Shown here one piece after another: positions 17,180 through 26,924 of a stretch of 64,000 nucleotides of DNA. Every line of letters starts with the position of its first letter. Position 1 is the first letter of the stretch. Position numbers and translations under genes: made by a program. Under the pieces are notes generated by a model, which was not told the DNA's origin, did no database searches, and was given only the letters and a program-made list of their open reading frames with translations. The stretch lies in NCBI GenBank assembly GCA_965199915.1, contig OZ241348.1, forward strand, positions 2,356,001-2,420,000, written 5' to 3'. Source of the stretch: VXYL01 sp965199915. Its GTDB lineage: Bacteria > Pseudomonadota > Gammaproteobacteria > Pseudomonadales > Azotimanducaceae.

Positions 17180-19831
17180 TCAATCCGGCATCGCCTTGGC
17201 CGTGTCCAAGCCGGCTTGCTCGGCATGGGCGCGCACCTCCGCTACCCGGCCCTTGTTCGCCTGCGCCAACGTGGACAACGCGGCGAACACGATCCAGTCT
17301 TTTGACACCTCGAAGTGCCGCCGCAGGATTTCCCGGGATTCCGAAAGGCCGAAACCGTCGGTGCCGAGCACCGCGTACGCGCCGGGAAACCAGCGGGCGA
17401 TGGACAGGGGAAGCGCCTTCATGTAATCCGAGGCGGCGACGAAGACGCCTTCTTCGTCCGCAAGCAGCGTTTCCACATGCGGCCGCTCTTCGCAGTCGCC
17501 GGCGGCGAGCATTTGGGCGCGTTCGGCGGCGACGCCTTGCCGGGCGAGTTCCGTGTAGCTGGTGACGCTCCACACGTTCACGCGCTTGCCCATGCCGCGC
17601 AACACCTCCGCGGCGGCCAGCACCTCGGCCATGATCGCGCCGCTGCCGAGCAGATTGACACTGGCGCCGGCCTCTCGATGGAGGGCGTACATGCCGCGCA
17701 CGATGCCAAGGGCGGCGTCTGGCGGCATTGCCGGCATCAGGTGGTTTTGGTTGGTGAGCGTTAGGTAGTAGAAGACATCCTCGCGCTCGAAATACATGCG
17801 TCGTATCCCGTCGTGGACGATGACCGCGAGTTCGAAGGCAAAGGCGGGATCGTAGCTGACGAGGTTCGGCACGGTGGCGGCGACGATGTGCGAGTGGCCG
17901 TCTTGATGCTGCACGCCCTCGCCATTGAGGGTCGTGCGTCCGGACGTGCCGCCGAGGAGGAAACCCTTGCACATCATGTCGGCGCAGGCCCAGATCATGT
18001 CCCCCACGCGCTGGAAGCCAAACATCGAGTAAAAGATGTAGAAGGGCACCATCGGCAGGCCGTGGTTGGCGTAGGCGGTGCCGGCCGCCAGGAACGACGC
18101 CATCGCGCCGGTCTCGCAGATGCCCTCTTGCAGAATCTGACCGTCCTCGGCCTCCCGATACGGGGCGATGGTGCCGGCGTCCACCGGCTTGTAGTGTTGA
18201 CCGGCCGGCGAGTAAATGCCGGCCTGGGGGAACAGACCGTCCATGCCGAAGGTGCGCGCCTCGTCCGGCACGATGGGCACAACGTAGCGGCCGATCTTCT
18301 TGTCGCGCAGCAGCTTTTGCAACATGCGCACCATCGCCATCGTGGTGGAAACCGCCCGTTCGCCGGTGCCGTCCAGCATGTCTTGGAACAACCCGAGGGG
18401 TGGCGGCGCGAGTTTGGGGCAGAACACTTGGCGCGCCGGAAGCGGGCCGCCGAGCGCTGCCCTGCGAGTTTGCAGGTAGCGCACTTCGTCGCTGTCGTCC
18501 GGCGGCCGGTAGAAGGCGGCGCGCTCGATTTCCTCTTGGGCGAGCGGAATGCGCAGCCGCTCGGCCAGTTCCACGCGCTCGTCCGGGCGCAGGTACTTCT
18601 TTTGATGCACGGTGTTGCGGCCTTCCACGGATGGCCCCAAGCCGTAGCCCTTCACGGTCTTCAGCAACAGCACGCAAGGCTTGCCGGTTACTTCCTGCGC
18701 CTCCTTGAAGGCCGCGTATATTTTCTTGTGGTCGTGGCCGCCGCGCTTGATGGAGCGAATCTCCTCGTCGGTGAGGGCGCTCATCAGATCTTTGAGAGCG
18801 GGATTGTCCTCCACCCAGTGTTCGCGCACCACATCGCCCGGCGAGACGGTGTACATCTGGTAGTCGCCGTCCACGGCTTGTTCCATTCGGGCTTGCAGGA
18901 TGCCGTCCACGTCGCGCTCCAGCAGGATGTCCCAGCCGCTGCCCCAGATCACTTTGACGACGTGCCAGTCCGCGCCGCGAAAGGCGCGTTCGAGTTCTTG
19001 GATGATCTTGCCGTTGCCGCGCACCGGGCCGTCCAACCGTTGCAGGTTGCAATTCACCACCAGGACCACGTTGTCCAACTGTTCCCGGGCGGCAATGTTG
19101 ATGGTGCCGAGCACTTCCGGTTCGTCGGATTCCCCGTCGCCGATGAACGCCCAAATCTTGCCGCCGTTTTTCGGCTTGAGCCCCCGATGCTCCAGGTATT
19201 TGACGAAACGCGCTTGGTAGATGGCGCTTGGCGTGGAGAGCCCCATGCTCGCGCACGGCATTTGCCAGAACCACGGCAGGCGCCGCGGATGCGGATAGGA
19301 CGGCAGGCCTCCGCCGGCGCCGAGTTCGCGGCGAAAGTTGGCGAGTTGGATCTCGGTGAGGCGCCCCTCCAAGAACGCCCGCGCGTACACGCCCGGCGAG
19401 GTGTGGGCTTGGAAATGCACCTGGTCGCCGCCGTAGCCGTCGCTGGGCGCGCGGAACACGTGGTTGAGGCCCACTTCCATCATGGTGGAAGCCGAGAGGT
19501 AGGTGGCGATGTGGCCGCCAACGCCCGAGCCGCTGTCGTACGCTTGCAGCACCATCGCCGCGGCGTTCCAGCGCAGGATGTTCTCGATACGGGCTTCCAA
19601 GTCGATGTCGCCCGGATAGGCGGGCTGCTCGGCGAGCGGAATGGTGTTCTTGTAGGGCGTGTTGAGGGCCGCGTCCGTAAGCACCACGCCGTGTTGCGAA
19701 AGCTCGCGCTGCAGGCGCGCCAGCAGCGCTTTGGCGCTCTCGCCGCCACGCTCGTCGAGCACGCCGGCAAGCGCTTCGATCCACTCCCGCTGCTCTTGCT
19801 CCCAATCCGCGGAAGCGTCTTCCATTTCCAT
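17180..19831 (-). CDS. aceE: Pyruvate dehydrogenase E1 component (homodimeric AceE type)
   Basis: The E1 subunit decarboxylates pyruvate with ThDP and acetylates the lipoyl groups of E2 (AceF). The 883-residue product matches AceE length. Recognisable parts are the N-terminal TPYKNTIP...YPGDIDLEARIE region, SGSGVGGHIATYLSA, the ThDP-binding IGDGESDEPE...NCNLQRLDGPVRGN stretch, VKGYGLG and the C-terminal transketolase-like domain. The start is the ATG at 19831 (MEMEDASADWEQEQ); the in-frame upstream extension overlaps modA and is not conserved. No aceF or lpd follows, so the gene is separated from its usual operon partners. It is divergent from modA with about 64 bp between the starts. Confidence 0.95.
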   Translation of the reverse strand: MEMEDASADWEQEQREWIEALAGVLDERGGESAKALLARLQRELSQHGVVLTDAALNTPYKNTIPLAEQPAYPGDIDLEARIENILRWNAAAMVLQAYDSGSGVGGHIATYLSASTMMEVGLNHVFRAPSDGYGGDQVHFQAHTSPGVYARAFLEGRLTEIQLANFRRELGAGGGLPSYPHPRRLPWFWQMPCASMGLSTPSAIYQARFVKYLEHRGLKPKNGGKIWAFIGDGESDEPEVLGTINIAAREQLDNVVLVVNCNLQRLDGPVRGNGKIIQELERAFRGADWHVVKVIWGSGWDILLERDVDGILQARMEQAVDGDYQMYTVSPGDVVREHWVEDNPALKDLMSALTDEEIRSIKRGGHDHKKIYAAFKEAQEVTGKPCVLLLKTVKGYGLGPSVEGRNTVHQKKYLRPDERVELAERLRIPLAQEEIERAAFYRPPDDSDEVRYLQTRRAALGGPLPARQVFCPKLAPPPLGLFQDMLDGTGERAVSTTMAMVRMLQKLLRDKKIGRYVVPIVPDEARTFGMDGLFPQAGIYSPAGQHYKPVDAGTIAPYREAEDGQILQEGICETGAMASFLAAGTAYANHGLPMVPFYIFYSMFGFQRVGDMIWACADMMCKGFLLGGTSGRTTLNGEGVQHQDGHSHIVAATVPNLVSYDPAFAFELAVIVHDGIRRMYFEREDVFYYLTLTNQNHLMPAMPPDAALGIVRGMYALHREAGASVNLLGSGAIMAEVLAAAEVLRGMGKRVNVWSVTSYTELARQGVAAERAQMLAAGDCEERPHVETLLADEEGVFVAASDYMKALPLSIARWFPGAYAVLGTDGFGLSESREILRRHFEVSKDWIVFAALSTLAQANKGRVAEVRAHAEQAGLDTAKAMPD

Positions 19832-19895
19832 AGGGTGCGTGGCTGCCAAATCTCGTCTTCCGTTCTTCCGCTTGCGTTCGGCTAGGATACCGCCG

Positions 19896-20654
19896 ATGGC
19901 ACGTAGGCTACAGTCGCGCCCGCGCCTTGGCGCCCGCATCAGCGGCCGCATCGTCGCGCTGGCGACCGGGTGCGCGATCGCCGGCGCCGTGCCCGCTGCG
20001 GCTTCGGCCGAGAGTGCGAACAACGCATTGCGCGTTGCCGTGGCCGCGAATTTTCGCGCCGCGTTCGACGCGGTGGCGCGCGCCTATCCCCGCGCCTTGG
20101 CGCCGGCGTATGGCTCGTCCGGCCTGTTGCACGCGCAGATCACGCAGGGGCGGCCCTTCGACGTGTTCCTCTCCGCCGACCGAGTGCGCCCGCAGGCGTT
20201 GCTGGAACGCGGTTTGGCGACCGCGCCGCTGCTGTACGCCAAGGGACGTCTTGCGTTGCTGGTGAACCGCGGCGCGCCGGGGCCGCAGTGGCCGACCAGC
20301 CAAACGCGGATCGCCATTGCGAACCCGGACGCGGCGCCGTACGGGCGCGCGGCCGCCGAGGTGCTTGCGGATCTGGCCGTCGAGCCGCGGCGCGTGGTGG
20401 CCATGAACGTGGCGCAGGCGTTCCACTTCGCGGCGAGCGGCGCGGTGGACGGCGCGTTCGTGGCGTTCGCGCAAATCTTGGCGGAGAACGTCGCCACCGA
20501 GCGGTACTGGTTGGTGCCGGAAGCACGCCACGCACCCATCGAGCAAGTCGCGGTGGTGGTGCGCGGCGGCGACGAAGAGGGCGCGCGCGCGTTCCTCGCG
20601 TACTTGGCCGGCGAGCGCGCCCGCGAACGGATTCGCGCCGCCGGCTACCGCTGA
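19896..20654 (+). CDS. modA: Molybdate ABC transporter, periplasmic binding protein
   Basis: Binds molybdate (or tungstate) in the periplasm and delivers it to ModB. The 252-residue product starts with a twin-Arg-rich n-region and a hydrophobic core ending VPAAASAE, consistent with a Sec signal peptide. The mature protein shows the ModA fold: VAVAANFRAAFDAVARAYP, the AYGSSGLLHAQITQGRPFDVFLSAD oxyanion-binding region and an IANPDAAPYGRAA hinge. The start is the ATG at 19896. It is the first gene of modABC, with modB starting 2 bp after its stop. Confidence 0.93.
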   Translation: MARRLQSRPRLGARISGRIVALATGCAIAGAVPAAASAESANNALRVAVAANFRAAFDAVARAYPRALAPAYGSSGLLHAQITQGRPFDVFLSADRVRPQALLERGLATAPLLYAKGRLALLVNRGAPGPQWPTSQTRIAIANPDAAPYGRAAAEVLADLAVEPRRVVAMNVAQAFHFAASGAVDGAFVAFAQILAENVATERYWLVPEARHAPIEQVAVVVRGGDEEGARAFLAYLAGERARERIRAAGYR

Positions 20655-20656
20655 AG

Positions 20657-21325
20657 GTGGCGTTCGACGCGGACATCGCCGAAGCGGCCTGGGTCACCGG
20701 CCTGCTTGCCCTTGCCACCACCGCGGCGCTGTTGGCGCTGTGCCCGCCGCTTGCGTGGTGGCTCGCCCGCACAACCTCCCGGTGGCGGGCGTTGGTGGAG
20801 GCGTTGACGGCGCTGCCGCTGGTGCTGCCGCCCACCGTGCTCGGCTTCTACTTGCTGCTTGCGTTGGCGCCTTCGGGACCGGTTGGCGCGTTGGCGCAAG
20901 CGGTGGCGGGGGCGCCGTTGGCGTTCACCTTCGCCGGTCTGGTGATCGGCTCGGTGATTTACTCGCTGCCGTTCGTCACCGGACCGCTCGCCGCGGCGTT
21001 CCGCACGACGGACCCCGACCTTCTTGAGGCCGCAACCAGTCTCGGCGCGTCGCCGCGCGCGCGCTTCCTGCGCTTGGTGCTGCCACTGCACGGCAAGGCG
21101 TTGCTGGCGGCGGGCGTGCTCGGCTTCGCGCACACGGTTGGCGAGTTCGGCATCGTGCTGATGATAGGCGGCAACATTCCCGGCGAGACGCGCGTGCTCT
21201 CCATTGCGCTCTTCGACCGCGTGGAGATGTTGGACTACGCCGGCGCCCACGCCATCGCCGCCGGCTTGCTGGTGTTCGCGCTGGCGGTGCTCACCTGCAC
21301 CTACCGTTGGCTGCGTCCGGCGTGA
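20657..21325 (+). CDS. modB: Molybdate ABC transporter, permease
   Basis: Inner-membrane permease of the molybdate importer. The 222-residue product has about five to six hydrophobic helices and the conserved ModB segments LVLPPTVLGFYLL and the EAA loop EAATSLGASPRARFLRLVLPL that contacts ModC, then FAHTVGEFGIVLMIGGNIPGET. The start is a GTG at 20657, two bases after the modA TGA. Longer in-frame reading upstream is only a shadow of modA. The stop overlaps the modC start in a GTGA arrangement, so the three genes are translationally coupled. Confidence 0.94.
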   Translation: MAFDADIAEAAWVTGLLALATTAALLALCPPLAWWLARTTSRWRALVEALTALPLVLPPTVLGFYLLLALAPSGPVGALAQAVAGAPLAFTFAGLVIGSVIYSLPFVTGPLAAAFRTTDPDLLEAATSLGASPRARFLRLVLPLHGKALLAAGVLGFAHTVGEFGIVLMIGGNIPGETRVLSIALFDRVEMLDYAGAHAIAAGLLVFALAVLTCTYRWLRPA

Positions 21326-22401
21326 AACTCCGAGCGCAAGGGCAGGTCGTGCGCGGCGATTTCGTGCTGCGCGCCGAGGTGGATGTGAATCTGCGCGGGG
21401 TGGCGGCGCTGGTGGGCCGCTCGGGAGCGGGCAAGTCCACCTTTCTGCGCCTGCTCGGCGGCTTCGAGCCGGCCGCGGCGGCGGACGTGGAAGTGGGCGG
21501 CGAGCGCTGGCAAAGCGCCGACCGGGGCGCGTCGCTCCCCGCCCACGCCCGCGCCGTCGGCATCGTCTTTCAAGAGTCGCGGCTCTTTCCCCACTGGGAC
21601 GCGCGCGCCAACCTGCGCTTCGCCGCCCGCGCCGGCCGGCGGCGCGAGGGAACGCGGTTGGCCTTTGAAGAGGTGGTGGAGTTTTTGGACTTGGCGCCAT
21701 TGCTGGCGTTGCGCCCGCAGCAGCTTTCCGGCGGCCAGCGTCAGCGCGTGGCGCTCGGACGCGCGTTGTTGACGCCGGCCAAGTTGTGGCTGTTCGACGA
21801 GCCGCTGGCGGCGTTGGACGCCAAGTCGCGGCGCGAGATCGCGCCGTATCTGCAACGACTCTGCCGACGGCACGCGGTGCCGATCGTGTACGTCTCGCAC
21901 TCCATAGAAGAGGTGCTCGCCATCGCCGATCACGTGTTGGTGGCCGCGGACGGGCGCATCGTCGAGGTGCCGTCGCTGGCCGAGTTCTCCACTTCCTTCG
22001 ACAATCCGCTGCTCGGCGAAGACGCCGGCGCGGTGGTCGCTTGCCACTTTCGGCAATACGATCCGCGCTACCGGCTCTCGGAGTTGGCGTTCGGCGCCAC
22101 CAAGCTCTTCGCGCCGGGGGATCTCACCGCCTTGGGGCCGGTCGTGTTGTTGCAGATTCCGGCGCGGGACGTGAGCCTTGCCACCGGGCCCGTGAGGAAC
22201 GTCAGCATTCTCAACCGCGTCGACGCCGTGGTCGACGCGCTGCACGAGCAAGGCGACTCGGTGCTGGTGCGCGTCCGTTGCGGGGAGCAAAAGCTGCTCG
22301 CCCGGCTGACGCGGCGTTCGGTGGACGAGTTGCGCCTCGCCACCGGCGTGCGCGTGCAGGCGCTCATCAAATCGGTGGCCGTGCGCCCTGAACGGCACTG
22401 A
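21322..22401 (+). CDS. modC: Molybdate ABC transporter, ATP-binding protein
   Basis: The ATPase that powers ModB. The 359-residue product has Walker A GRSGAGKST at about residues 34-42, a VFQESRLFPHWDARANL Q-loop region, the ABC signature LSGGQRQRVALGRALL, Walker B LWLFDEP and the H-loop YVSHS. After about residue 220 comes the regulatory extension with a Mop-type molybdate-binding domain (PVRNVSILNRVDAVVD). The start is taken as the GTG at 21322, which overlaps the modB stop by 4 bp; a TTG at 21307 is an alternative. Molybdate supply fits the molybdenum hydroxylase subunit at 9.5-11.8 kb. Confidence 0.95.
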   Translation: MKLRAQGQVVRGDFVLRAEVDVNLRGVAALVGRSGAGKSTFLRLLGGFEPAAAADVEVGGERWQSADRGASLPAHARAVGIVFQESRLFPHWDARANLRFAARAGRRREGTRLAFEEVVEFLDLAPLLALRPQQLSGGQRQRVALGRALLTPAKLWLFDEPLAALDAKSRREIAPYLQRLCRRHAVPIVYVSHSIEEVLAIADHVLVAADGRIVEVPSLAEFSTSFDNPLLGEDAGAVVACHFRQYDPRYRLSELAFGATKLFAPGDLTALGPVVLLQIPARDVSLATGPVRNVSILNRVDAVVDALHEQGDSVLVRVRCGEQKLLARLTRRSVDELRLATGVRVQALIKSVAVRPERH

Positions 22402-23497
22402 CCGGCGCTTGCGCGCACGGTCGTTTTGATCGCGTCCCGCAAGCGGGATATGGTGAACGCATGAAGCGAAGCAAGCTGCCGACCGGCATCCAGACCTTCC
22501 GCACCATTCGCGAACAGGACTGCTATTACGTCGACAAGACGGAACACATCCAACGACTGATCGCGGCGGGGACGCACTACTTCCTCTCCCGGCCGCGGCG
22601 GTTCGGCAAGAGCTTGCTGGTGGACACGCTCAAGGAATTGTTCGAGGCGAACGAGCCGTTGTTTCGCGGTCTTGCGATCCACGACAACTGGGATTGGCAG
22701 ACGCGCTATCCGGTGGTGCGTTTCAGCTTCGCGGCCGGCGACTTCAGCGCGCCCGGCGCCTTGGCGGCGGACTGCGCCGATCAAATGGCCGCGATGGAGC
22801 GGCGCATTGGTGCGGCGCCGCAAAGCGCAACGCCGCATCGTCGTCTTGCCGACCTTGTCAACGCGCTCCACGCCCAAACGCGCCAACCCGTGGTTGTGCT
22901 GGTGGACGAGTACGACCGCCCCATCACCGCCGCGTTCGGCGAACCCGCCATCGCCGCCGGCAACCGCGACTTCCTGCGCGGGCTCTATGGCGTGGTGAAG
23001 GATTGCGACGCGCTGATTCGGTTCAGCTTTTTCACCGGCGTCAGCAAGTTCAGCAAGGTGAGCATTTTTTCGGACTTGAACAACCTCACCGACATCACTT
23101 TGGACAAGCGCTTCGCCACCATCTGCGGCTACACGGACAACGATCTGGACACGGTTTTCGCGCCGGAGCTCGAGGGCTTGGACCGGCAGCGGATGCGCGA
23201 TTGGTACGACGGCTACAGCTGGCGCGGCGAAGACACCGTTTACAACCCCTACGGAATGCTCCTGTTTCTGCAAAGCCGCGAGTTCAAGCCGTATTGGTTC
23301 GAGACCGGCACGCCGGCGTTTCTGCCGCGAATGCTGATCGAGCGCAAGGTCGATCCGGCCGCGCTCGACAGGCTGGTGGTGGGCGATGCCGATCTGGTCG
23401 CCACCGACACCCGCCAAGCGAAGACCGAAGCGCTGCTGTTCCAGACCGGCTATCTGACCATCCGCGGCGAAGAACCGGGCATTGCGGGCAGCCTCTA

Positions 23498-25133
23498 CCC
23501 TATTGTTGCAGTTTGAGGTCACCCGAGGTTGGAGAAATGCGGTGATTTGCTTAGTAGGCTTTGAGGGCGGTGTGGTTGCCGGTCAAGGTCACTGGCAGTG
23601 AGGTTGTCCGGGTGGCCGACTTTCGGGCATCCGCGGGACCCGGAAGCGATTGCCCTGTTGTTTTCGGGAACGAAAAAAGCGGTCTCCTTTGGTACGATGT
23701 CGCTGTGTGGAACAAACATCGAAGGAGACCGCCGAAGTGAATCGTATCAGGAAAGAAGTCAGCGGCAAAACCGCAAGCGCGCTGGAAATCCGGTTCGAGC
23801 CCCAGAGCCTCACGTCGCACGCCGGCCTGGTGGTGTTCCAGCGCCTGTTCTCGCGCCTCCAACTGAAGGAGCGGCTGCGCGGCTGCTTTCGGCACGAGTC
23901 GGGACGGCGCGCCTACGCGCCGCACGTGGTGACGCTGCTGCTGGTGGTGCATCTGCTGCTCGGCTGCCGCGAGCTGCGCGACATGGCGCGCTACCGGAAC
24001 GACGAGGCGGTGCGGCGCGCGGTCGGTCTGCGGCGGCTGCCGGACGTGTCGACGGTGTCGCGGGCGCTGTCGGACGTGGACGCGCGCGGCGCCGACCGGG
24101 TGCGGGCGCTGTCGCGGGACATGGCGCTGGAGCGGCTGCGCGCGCTGGGGCCGCGGCGGGTCACGGTGGACTTCGACGGCACGGTGCTGGCGACGCGGCG
24201 GCTGGCGGAAGGTTCGGCGGTGGGCTACAACCCGGGCAGGAAGGGCGAGCGCAGCTACTGGCCGCTGTTCGCCACCGTGGCGCAGACTGGCCAAACGCTC
24301 GACCTGCTGCATCGGCCGGGCAACGTGGCGGACTCCACGGGAGCTGTTGATTTCATTGGCGAAAGCATGGAGCGGCTGCGCGCCGCGCTGCCGCGCGCCC
24401 GCCTGGAGACGCGCATGGACTCGGCGTTCTTCGACGGCGGGCTGCTGGACGAGCTGGAGCGGCGCGGCGTCGACTACTCGGTGTCCGTGCCGTTCGCCCG
24501 CTTCGCCGACCTCAAGGCGGCGGTCGAGGGCCGCCGCCTCTGGCGCCGCGCCGGCCCCGGCCTGGCGTTCTTCGAGCCGCGCTGGAAGCCCGCCAGCTGG
24601 GATGGCCGCCGCCGCGTGGTCGTCGTCCGCCGCCGCGTTCCGGCGCGCCGCAAGGAGCCTCTCCAACTCGACCTGTTCGAGCCCCGCGAGCACGGCTTCG
24701 AGTTCAAGGCCGTCGTCACCAACAAGCGCGTCCGCGCCCGCGCCGTCGCGCTGTTCCACGAAGGCCGCGGCACCCAGGAGGCGACGTTCGCCGAACTCAA
24801 GTCCCAATGCGGACTCGGCTACGCGCCCAGCCGCAAGGAAGCCGCCAACCGGCTCTTCTCCCTCGCCGCCGTGCTCGCCCACAACCTCGGCCGCGAACTC
24901 CAAATGGCCACCCGAGCGCCTCTCCGGAGCACCACCGCCAAACGCTCCCCGCTCTGGGCCTTCGCCCAATTGCGAACGATGCGCAACGACTTCCTGCTTC
25001 GCGCCGGCCGATTCCTCAACCGCGCCGGAAAACCCGTCCTTTCCATCATGAGCGACGACAAGGCGGAAACCGTCATGTCCGAATACCTTGCCGCCCTCGC
25101 CACATAGTTCGGCAAAAACCTGCAACAATAGGG
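23498..25133 (+). mobile_element. IS1380-family insertion sequence, copy 1 (1636 bp)
   Basis: A complete IS with perfect 14-bp terminal inverted repeats: CCCTATTGTTGCAG at 23498-23511 and CTGCAACAATAGGG at 25120-25133. It is flanked by 4-bp direct repeats, TCTA at 23494-23497 and 25134-25137. One transposase gene fills it. It interrupts an AAA-ATPase/nuclease gene. The second copy at 33297 has the same length and appears identical through the coding region, which implies recent transposition. Confidence 0.95.
23737..25107 (+). CDS. IS1380-family transposase, copy 1
   Basis: A 456-residue DDE transposase. Family features are the N-terminal helical region (GLVVFQRLFSRLQLKERL...LLLVVHLLLGCRELRDMARY), the first catalytic Asp in VTVDFDGTV, the YNPGRKGERSYWPLFA segment, the second Asp in RMDSAFFDGG, and the third acidic position near QEATFAELKSQCGLGY. 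The start is a GTG at 23737 preceded by GAAGGAGA at eight bases; an in-frame ATG at 23650 lacks a ribosome site. A long minus-strand open frame across this gene is only a shadow of its GC-rich codons. Confidence 0.93.
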   Translation: MNRIRKEVSGKTASALEIRFEPQSLTSHAGLVVFQRLFSRLQLKERLRGCFRHESGRRAYAPHVVTLLLVVHLLLGCRELRDMARYRNDEAVRRAVGLRRLPDVSTVSRALSDVDARGADRVRALSRDMALERLRALGPRRVTVDFDGTVLATRRLAEGSAVGYNPGRKGERSYWPLFATVAQTGQTLDLLHRPGNVADSTGAVDFIGESMERLRAALPRARLETRMDSAFFDGGLLDELERRGVDYSVSVPFARFADLKAAVEGRRLWRRAGPGLAFFEPRWKPASWDGRRRVVVVRRRVPARRKEPLQLDLFEPREHGFEFKAVVTNKRVRARAVALFHEGRGTQEATFAELKSQCGLGYAPSRKEAANRLFSLAAVLAHNLGRELQMATRAPLRSTTAKRSPLWAFAQLRTMRNDFLLRAGRFLNRAGKPVLSIMSDDKAETVMSEYLAALAT

Positions 25134-25669
25134 TCTACCGGCTCGGCTATCCGAACTTGGAGGTGCGCAGCGGCTTGAACACGAGCCTGCTCGCGATCAT
25201 CGCACCGGACATCTCCGCGCAGCCCGCCAGCTCGCGCCTGCGAGAACTGATCGCCAGCCATGACTTCGCCGGCATGGAACAGCTGTTCCGCGCGTTTTTC
25301 GCGAGCATTCCCCACCAGTGGCACGCGAAGAACGACATCGCGCGCTACGAGGGCTTCTGCGCCAGCGTCTTCTATTCGCACTTCACCGCCGCTGGCCTGG
25401 AGGTGGTGGCGGAGGAGAGCACTAGCCACGGACGCTCGGACATGGCCGTGCGTCACGACGGCGGCGTGTGCGTGTTCGAGTTCAAGACCGGCGCAAGCGC
25501 CAGGGCGGCTATCGCCCAAGCCGAGCGGCGGCGCTACGCCGACAAGTACCGCGGTTTGGGCGGCCCGGTCCACTTGGTGGGCGTGGCGTTCAGCGACGAG
25601 CAGCGCAACATCGCCGGGTTCGAGGTGGTGGAAGCCGCGGGGCTTGGGAGAGGCGAGGTGGATTGACGG

Positions 25670-26524
25670 ATGCTCAACGCCGATCAAATCCACGCCTTCA
25701 AGACGAAGGGCTATTTGGCGGTTGAGGACGTCCTGACCGCGGACGAGCTGGAGGAACTGCGGCGCGTCACCGACCAGTTCATCGACGCGTCGCGGAGCGT
25801 CAATGCGAACAACGAGACGTTTGACTTGGAGCCCGAACACAGCGCGGCGGCGCCGAGCCTGCGCCGTCTCAAGCATCCGGTGAGCAAGCACCCGGTCTAT
25901 GCCAAATACGCCCGCCACGACCGCATCCTGGACATCGTGACATGCTTGCTGGGCCCCAACTTGCGCTTCCACAACAACAAACTAAACATGAAGAACCCCG
26001 GTCATGGTTCCGCAGTGGAGTGGCACCAGGATTGGGCGTTCTACCCGCACACCAACGACGATCTGCTCGAAGTGGGAATCGCCCTATCGGACATGACGGA
26101 GGAGAACGGGGCGTTGCTGGTGGTTCCCGGCAGCCACAAAGGCAAGACGTGGGATCACCACCAGGACGGCCGCTTCGTCGGCGGCATCACCGATCCGGCG
26201 TTTCGCGCGGACGGCGCGGTGCCGGTGACGGTGAAGGCCGGCGGCGTGACGCTGCATCACGTGCGCACGCTGCACGGCTCCAAGCCGAATCGATCGGACA
26301 AGCCGCGCCGCCTGTTCTTCATCGGCTTTTGCGCCGCCGACGCGTGGCCGCTCATTCCCACCGAGCCCTTCGAGGAGTGGAATGCGCGGATGGTGCGCGG
26401 CGAGCCGACCTTGACGCCGCGCATGCGCGATCTGCCCGTGCGCCTCAGCCTGCCCCGCGTGGACGGAGGCAGCATCTACGAACAGCAGGAGAAGATGCGG
26501 GGCGCGCGCTTGCGCGCGGGCTAA
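25670..26524 (+). CDS. Phytanoyl-CoA dioxygenase (PhyH) family protein 3
   Basis: A 284-residue Fe(II)/2OG dioxygenase. HxD is at about residues 119-121 (WHQDWAFYPH) and the distal His at about 202 (TLHGSKPN). ENGALLVVPGSHKG and a 2OG-binding Arg region (RRLFFIGFCAADAWP) complete the core. It begins with the typical PhyH opening FKTKGYLAVEDVLTADELEELR. It starts 3 bp after the end of the interrupted AAA-ATPase gene, so IS insertion there may also be polar on it. It ends at an IS630 scrap, which suggests that the island boundary has been rearranged. The substrate is unknown. Confidence 0.9.
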   Translation: MLNADQIHAFKTKGYLAVEDVLTADELEELRRVTDQFIDASRSVNANNETFDLEPEHSAAAPSLRRLKHPVSKHPVYAKYARHDRILDIVTCLLGPNLRFHNNKLNMKNPGHGSAVEWHQDWAFYPHTNDDLLEVGIALSDMTEENGALLVVPGSHKGKTWDHHQDGRFVGGITDPAFRADGAVPVTVKAGGVTLHHVRTLHGSKPNRSDKPRRLFFIGFCAADAWPLIPTEPFEEWNARMVRGEPTLTPRMRDLPVRLSLPRVDGGSIYEQQEKMRGARLRAG

Positions 26525-26625
26525 ACGCGGCGGCACCGCCTTGTTCACCTCGCGCAGGAAGCGCAGCACCTCCTGGTGGCGGTGGTGGCGGAAGGACCGC
26601 CCGATCACCTCGCCGACCGAGATGT
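26521..26625 (-). mobile_element. IS630-family transposase remnant
   Basis: About 100 bp on the minus strand translate as GEVIGRSFRHHRHQEVLRFL followed by REVNKAVPPRL, which matches the central part of IS630-family transposases (usual form VIGxxxRRHRHQEFLRFL). A stop codon precedes it and there is no remaining 5' or 3' transposase sequence, so this is a dead scrap. It abuts the stop codon of the PhyH gene. Confidence 0.65.
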
Positions 26626-26654
26626 ATTAGCACGAGGGTTGGCGCACATACCCG

Positions 26655-26924
26655 TCAGTAGTGGTAGCGCGCCACGAGGAAGAACACGCGGTTCCCCTCC
26701 ACTCGGTAGACCAAGCGGTGCTCTTGGTCGATGCGTCGAGACCACTTGCCGCTCAGTTGTCCACGCAGTGCCTGCGGTTTCCCCGGGCCGCTCCACGGAT
26801 CGCGGAGCACTGTTTCCACGAGATTGAGCGTCCTCAGCGCCCGGCGGCGATCCGTCCGGGTCCAATGCCCCAAGTCTTCAAGGAAGTGCGCGTCCATCAC
26901 CGCCTGCCGGCGGGCGCTGGTCAT
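26655..26924 (-). CDS. yoeB: YoeB-family toxin (ribosome-dependent mRNA interferase)
   Basis: An 89-residue Txe/YoeB toxin of the RelE fold. YoeB cleaves mRNA in the ribosomal A site and is held inactive by YefM. The protein has the family's KPQALRGQLSGKWSRRIDQE segment and a C-terminal HRLVYRVE...ARYHY, with the characteristic terminal His-Tyr. The ATG overlaps the stop of the antitoxin gene by 4 bp (ATGA). Confidence 0.93.
   Translation of the reverse strand: MTSARRQAVMDAHFLEDLGHWTRTDRRRALRTLNLVETVLRDPWSGPGKPQALRGQLSGKWSRRIDQEHRLVYRVEGNRVFFLVARYHY

Larger units (their letters stand above)
22461..25666 (+). pseudogene. AAA-ATPase-like/PD-(D/E)XK nuclease family gene, interrupted by an IS1380-family insertion
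   Basis: The N-terminal part (22461-23497) has the family signatures: VDKTEHIQRLI, a Walker A-like SRPRRFGKSLLVDTL and a Walker B-like VVVLVDEYDRPI. The C-terminal part resumes at 25134 with YRLGYPNLEVRSGLN and ends with a nuclease-like GRSDMAV...VFEFKTG (D...ExK). Between them sits an IS of 1636 bp with a 4-bp target duplication. Removing these 1640 bp restores one open frame of 521 residues, so the interruption is the only damage I see. The intact family is large and common in genomes rich in mobile DNA; its function is not established. The truncated first half reads into the IS and stops after the residues PIVAV. Confidence 0.92.

Noticed and set aside
23551..25128. A 525-codon antisense frame filling each IS copy
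   Set aside because: The plus-strand frame has the catalytic transposase motifs and a ribosome site. The antisense frame has none.
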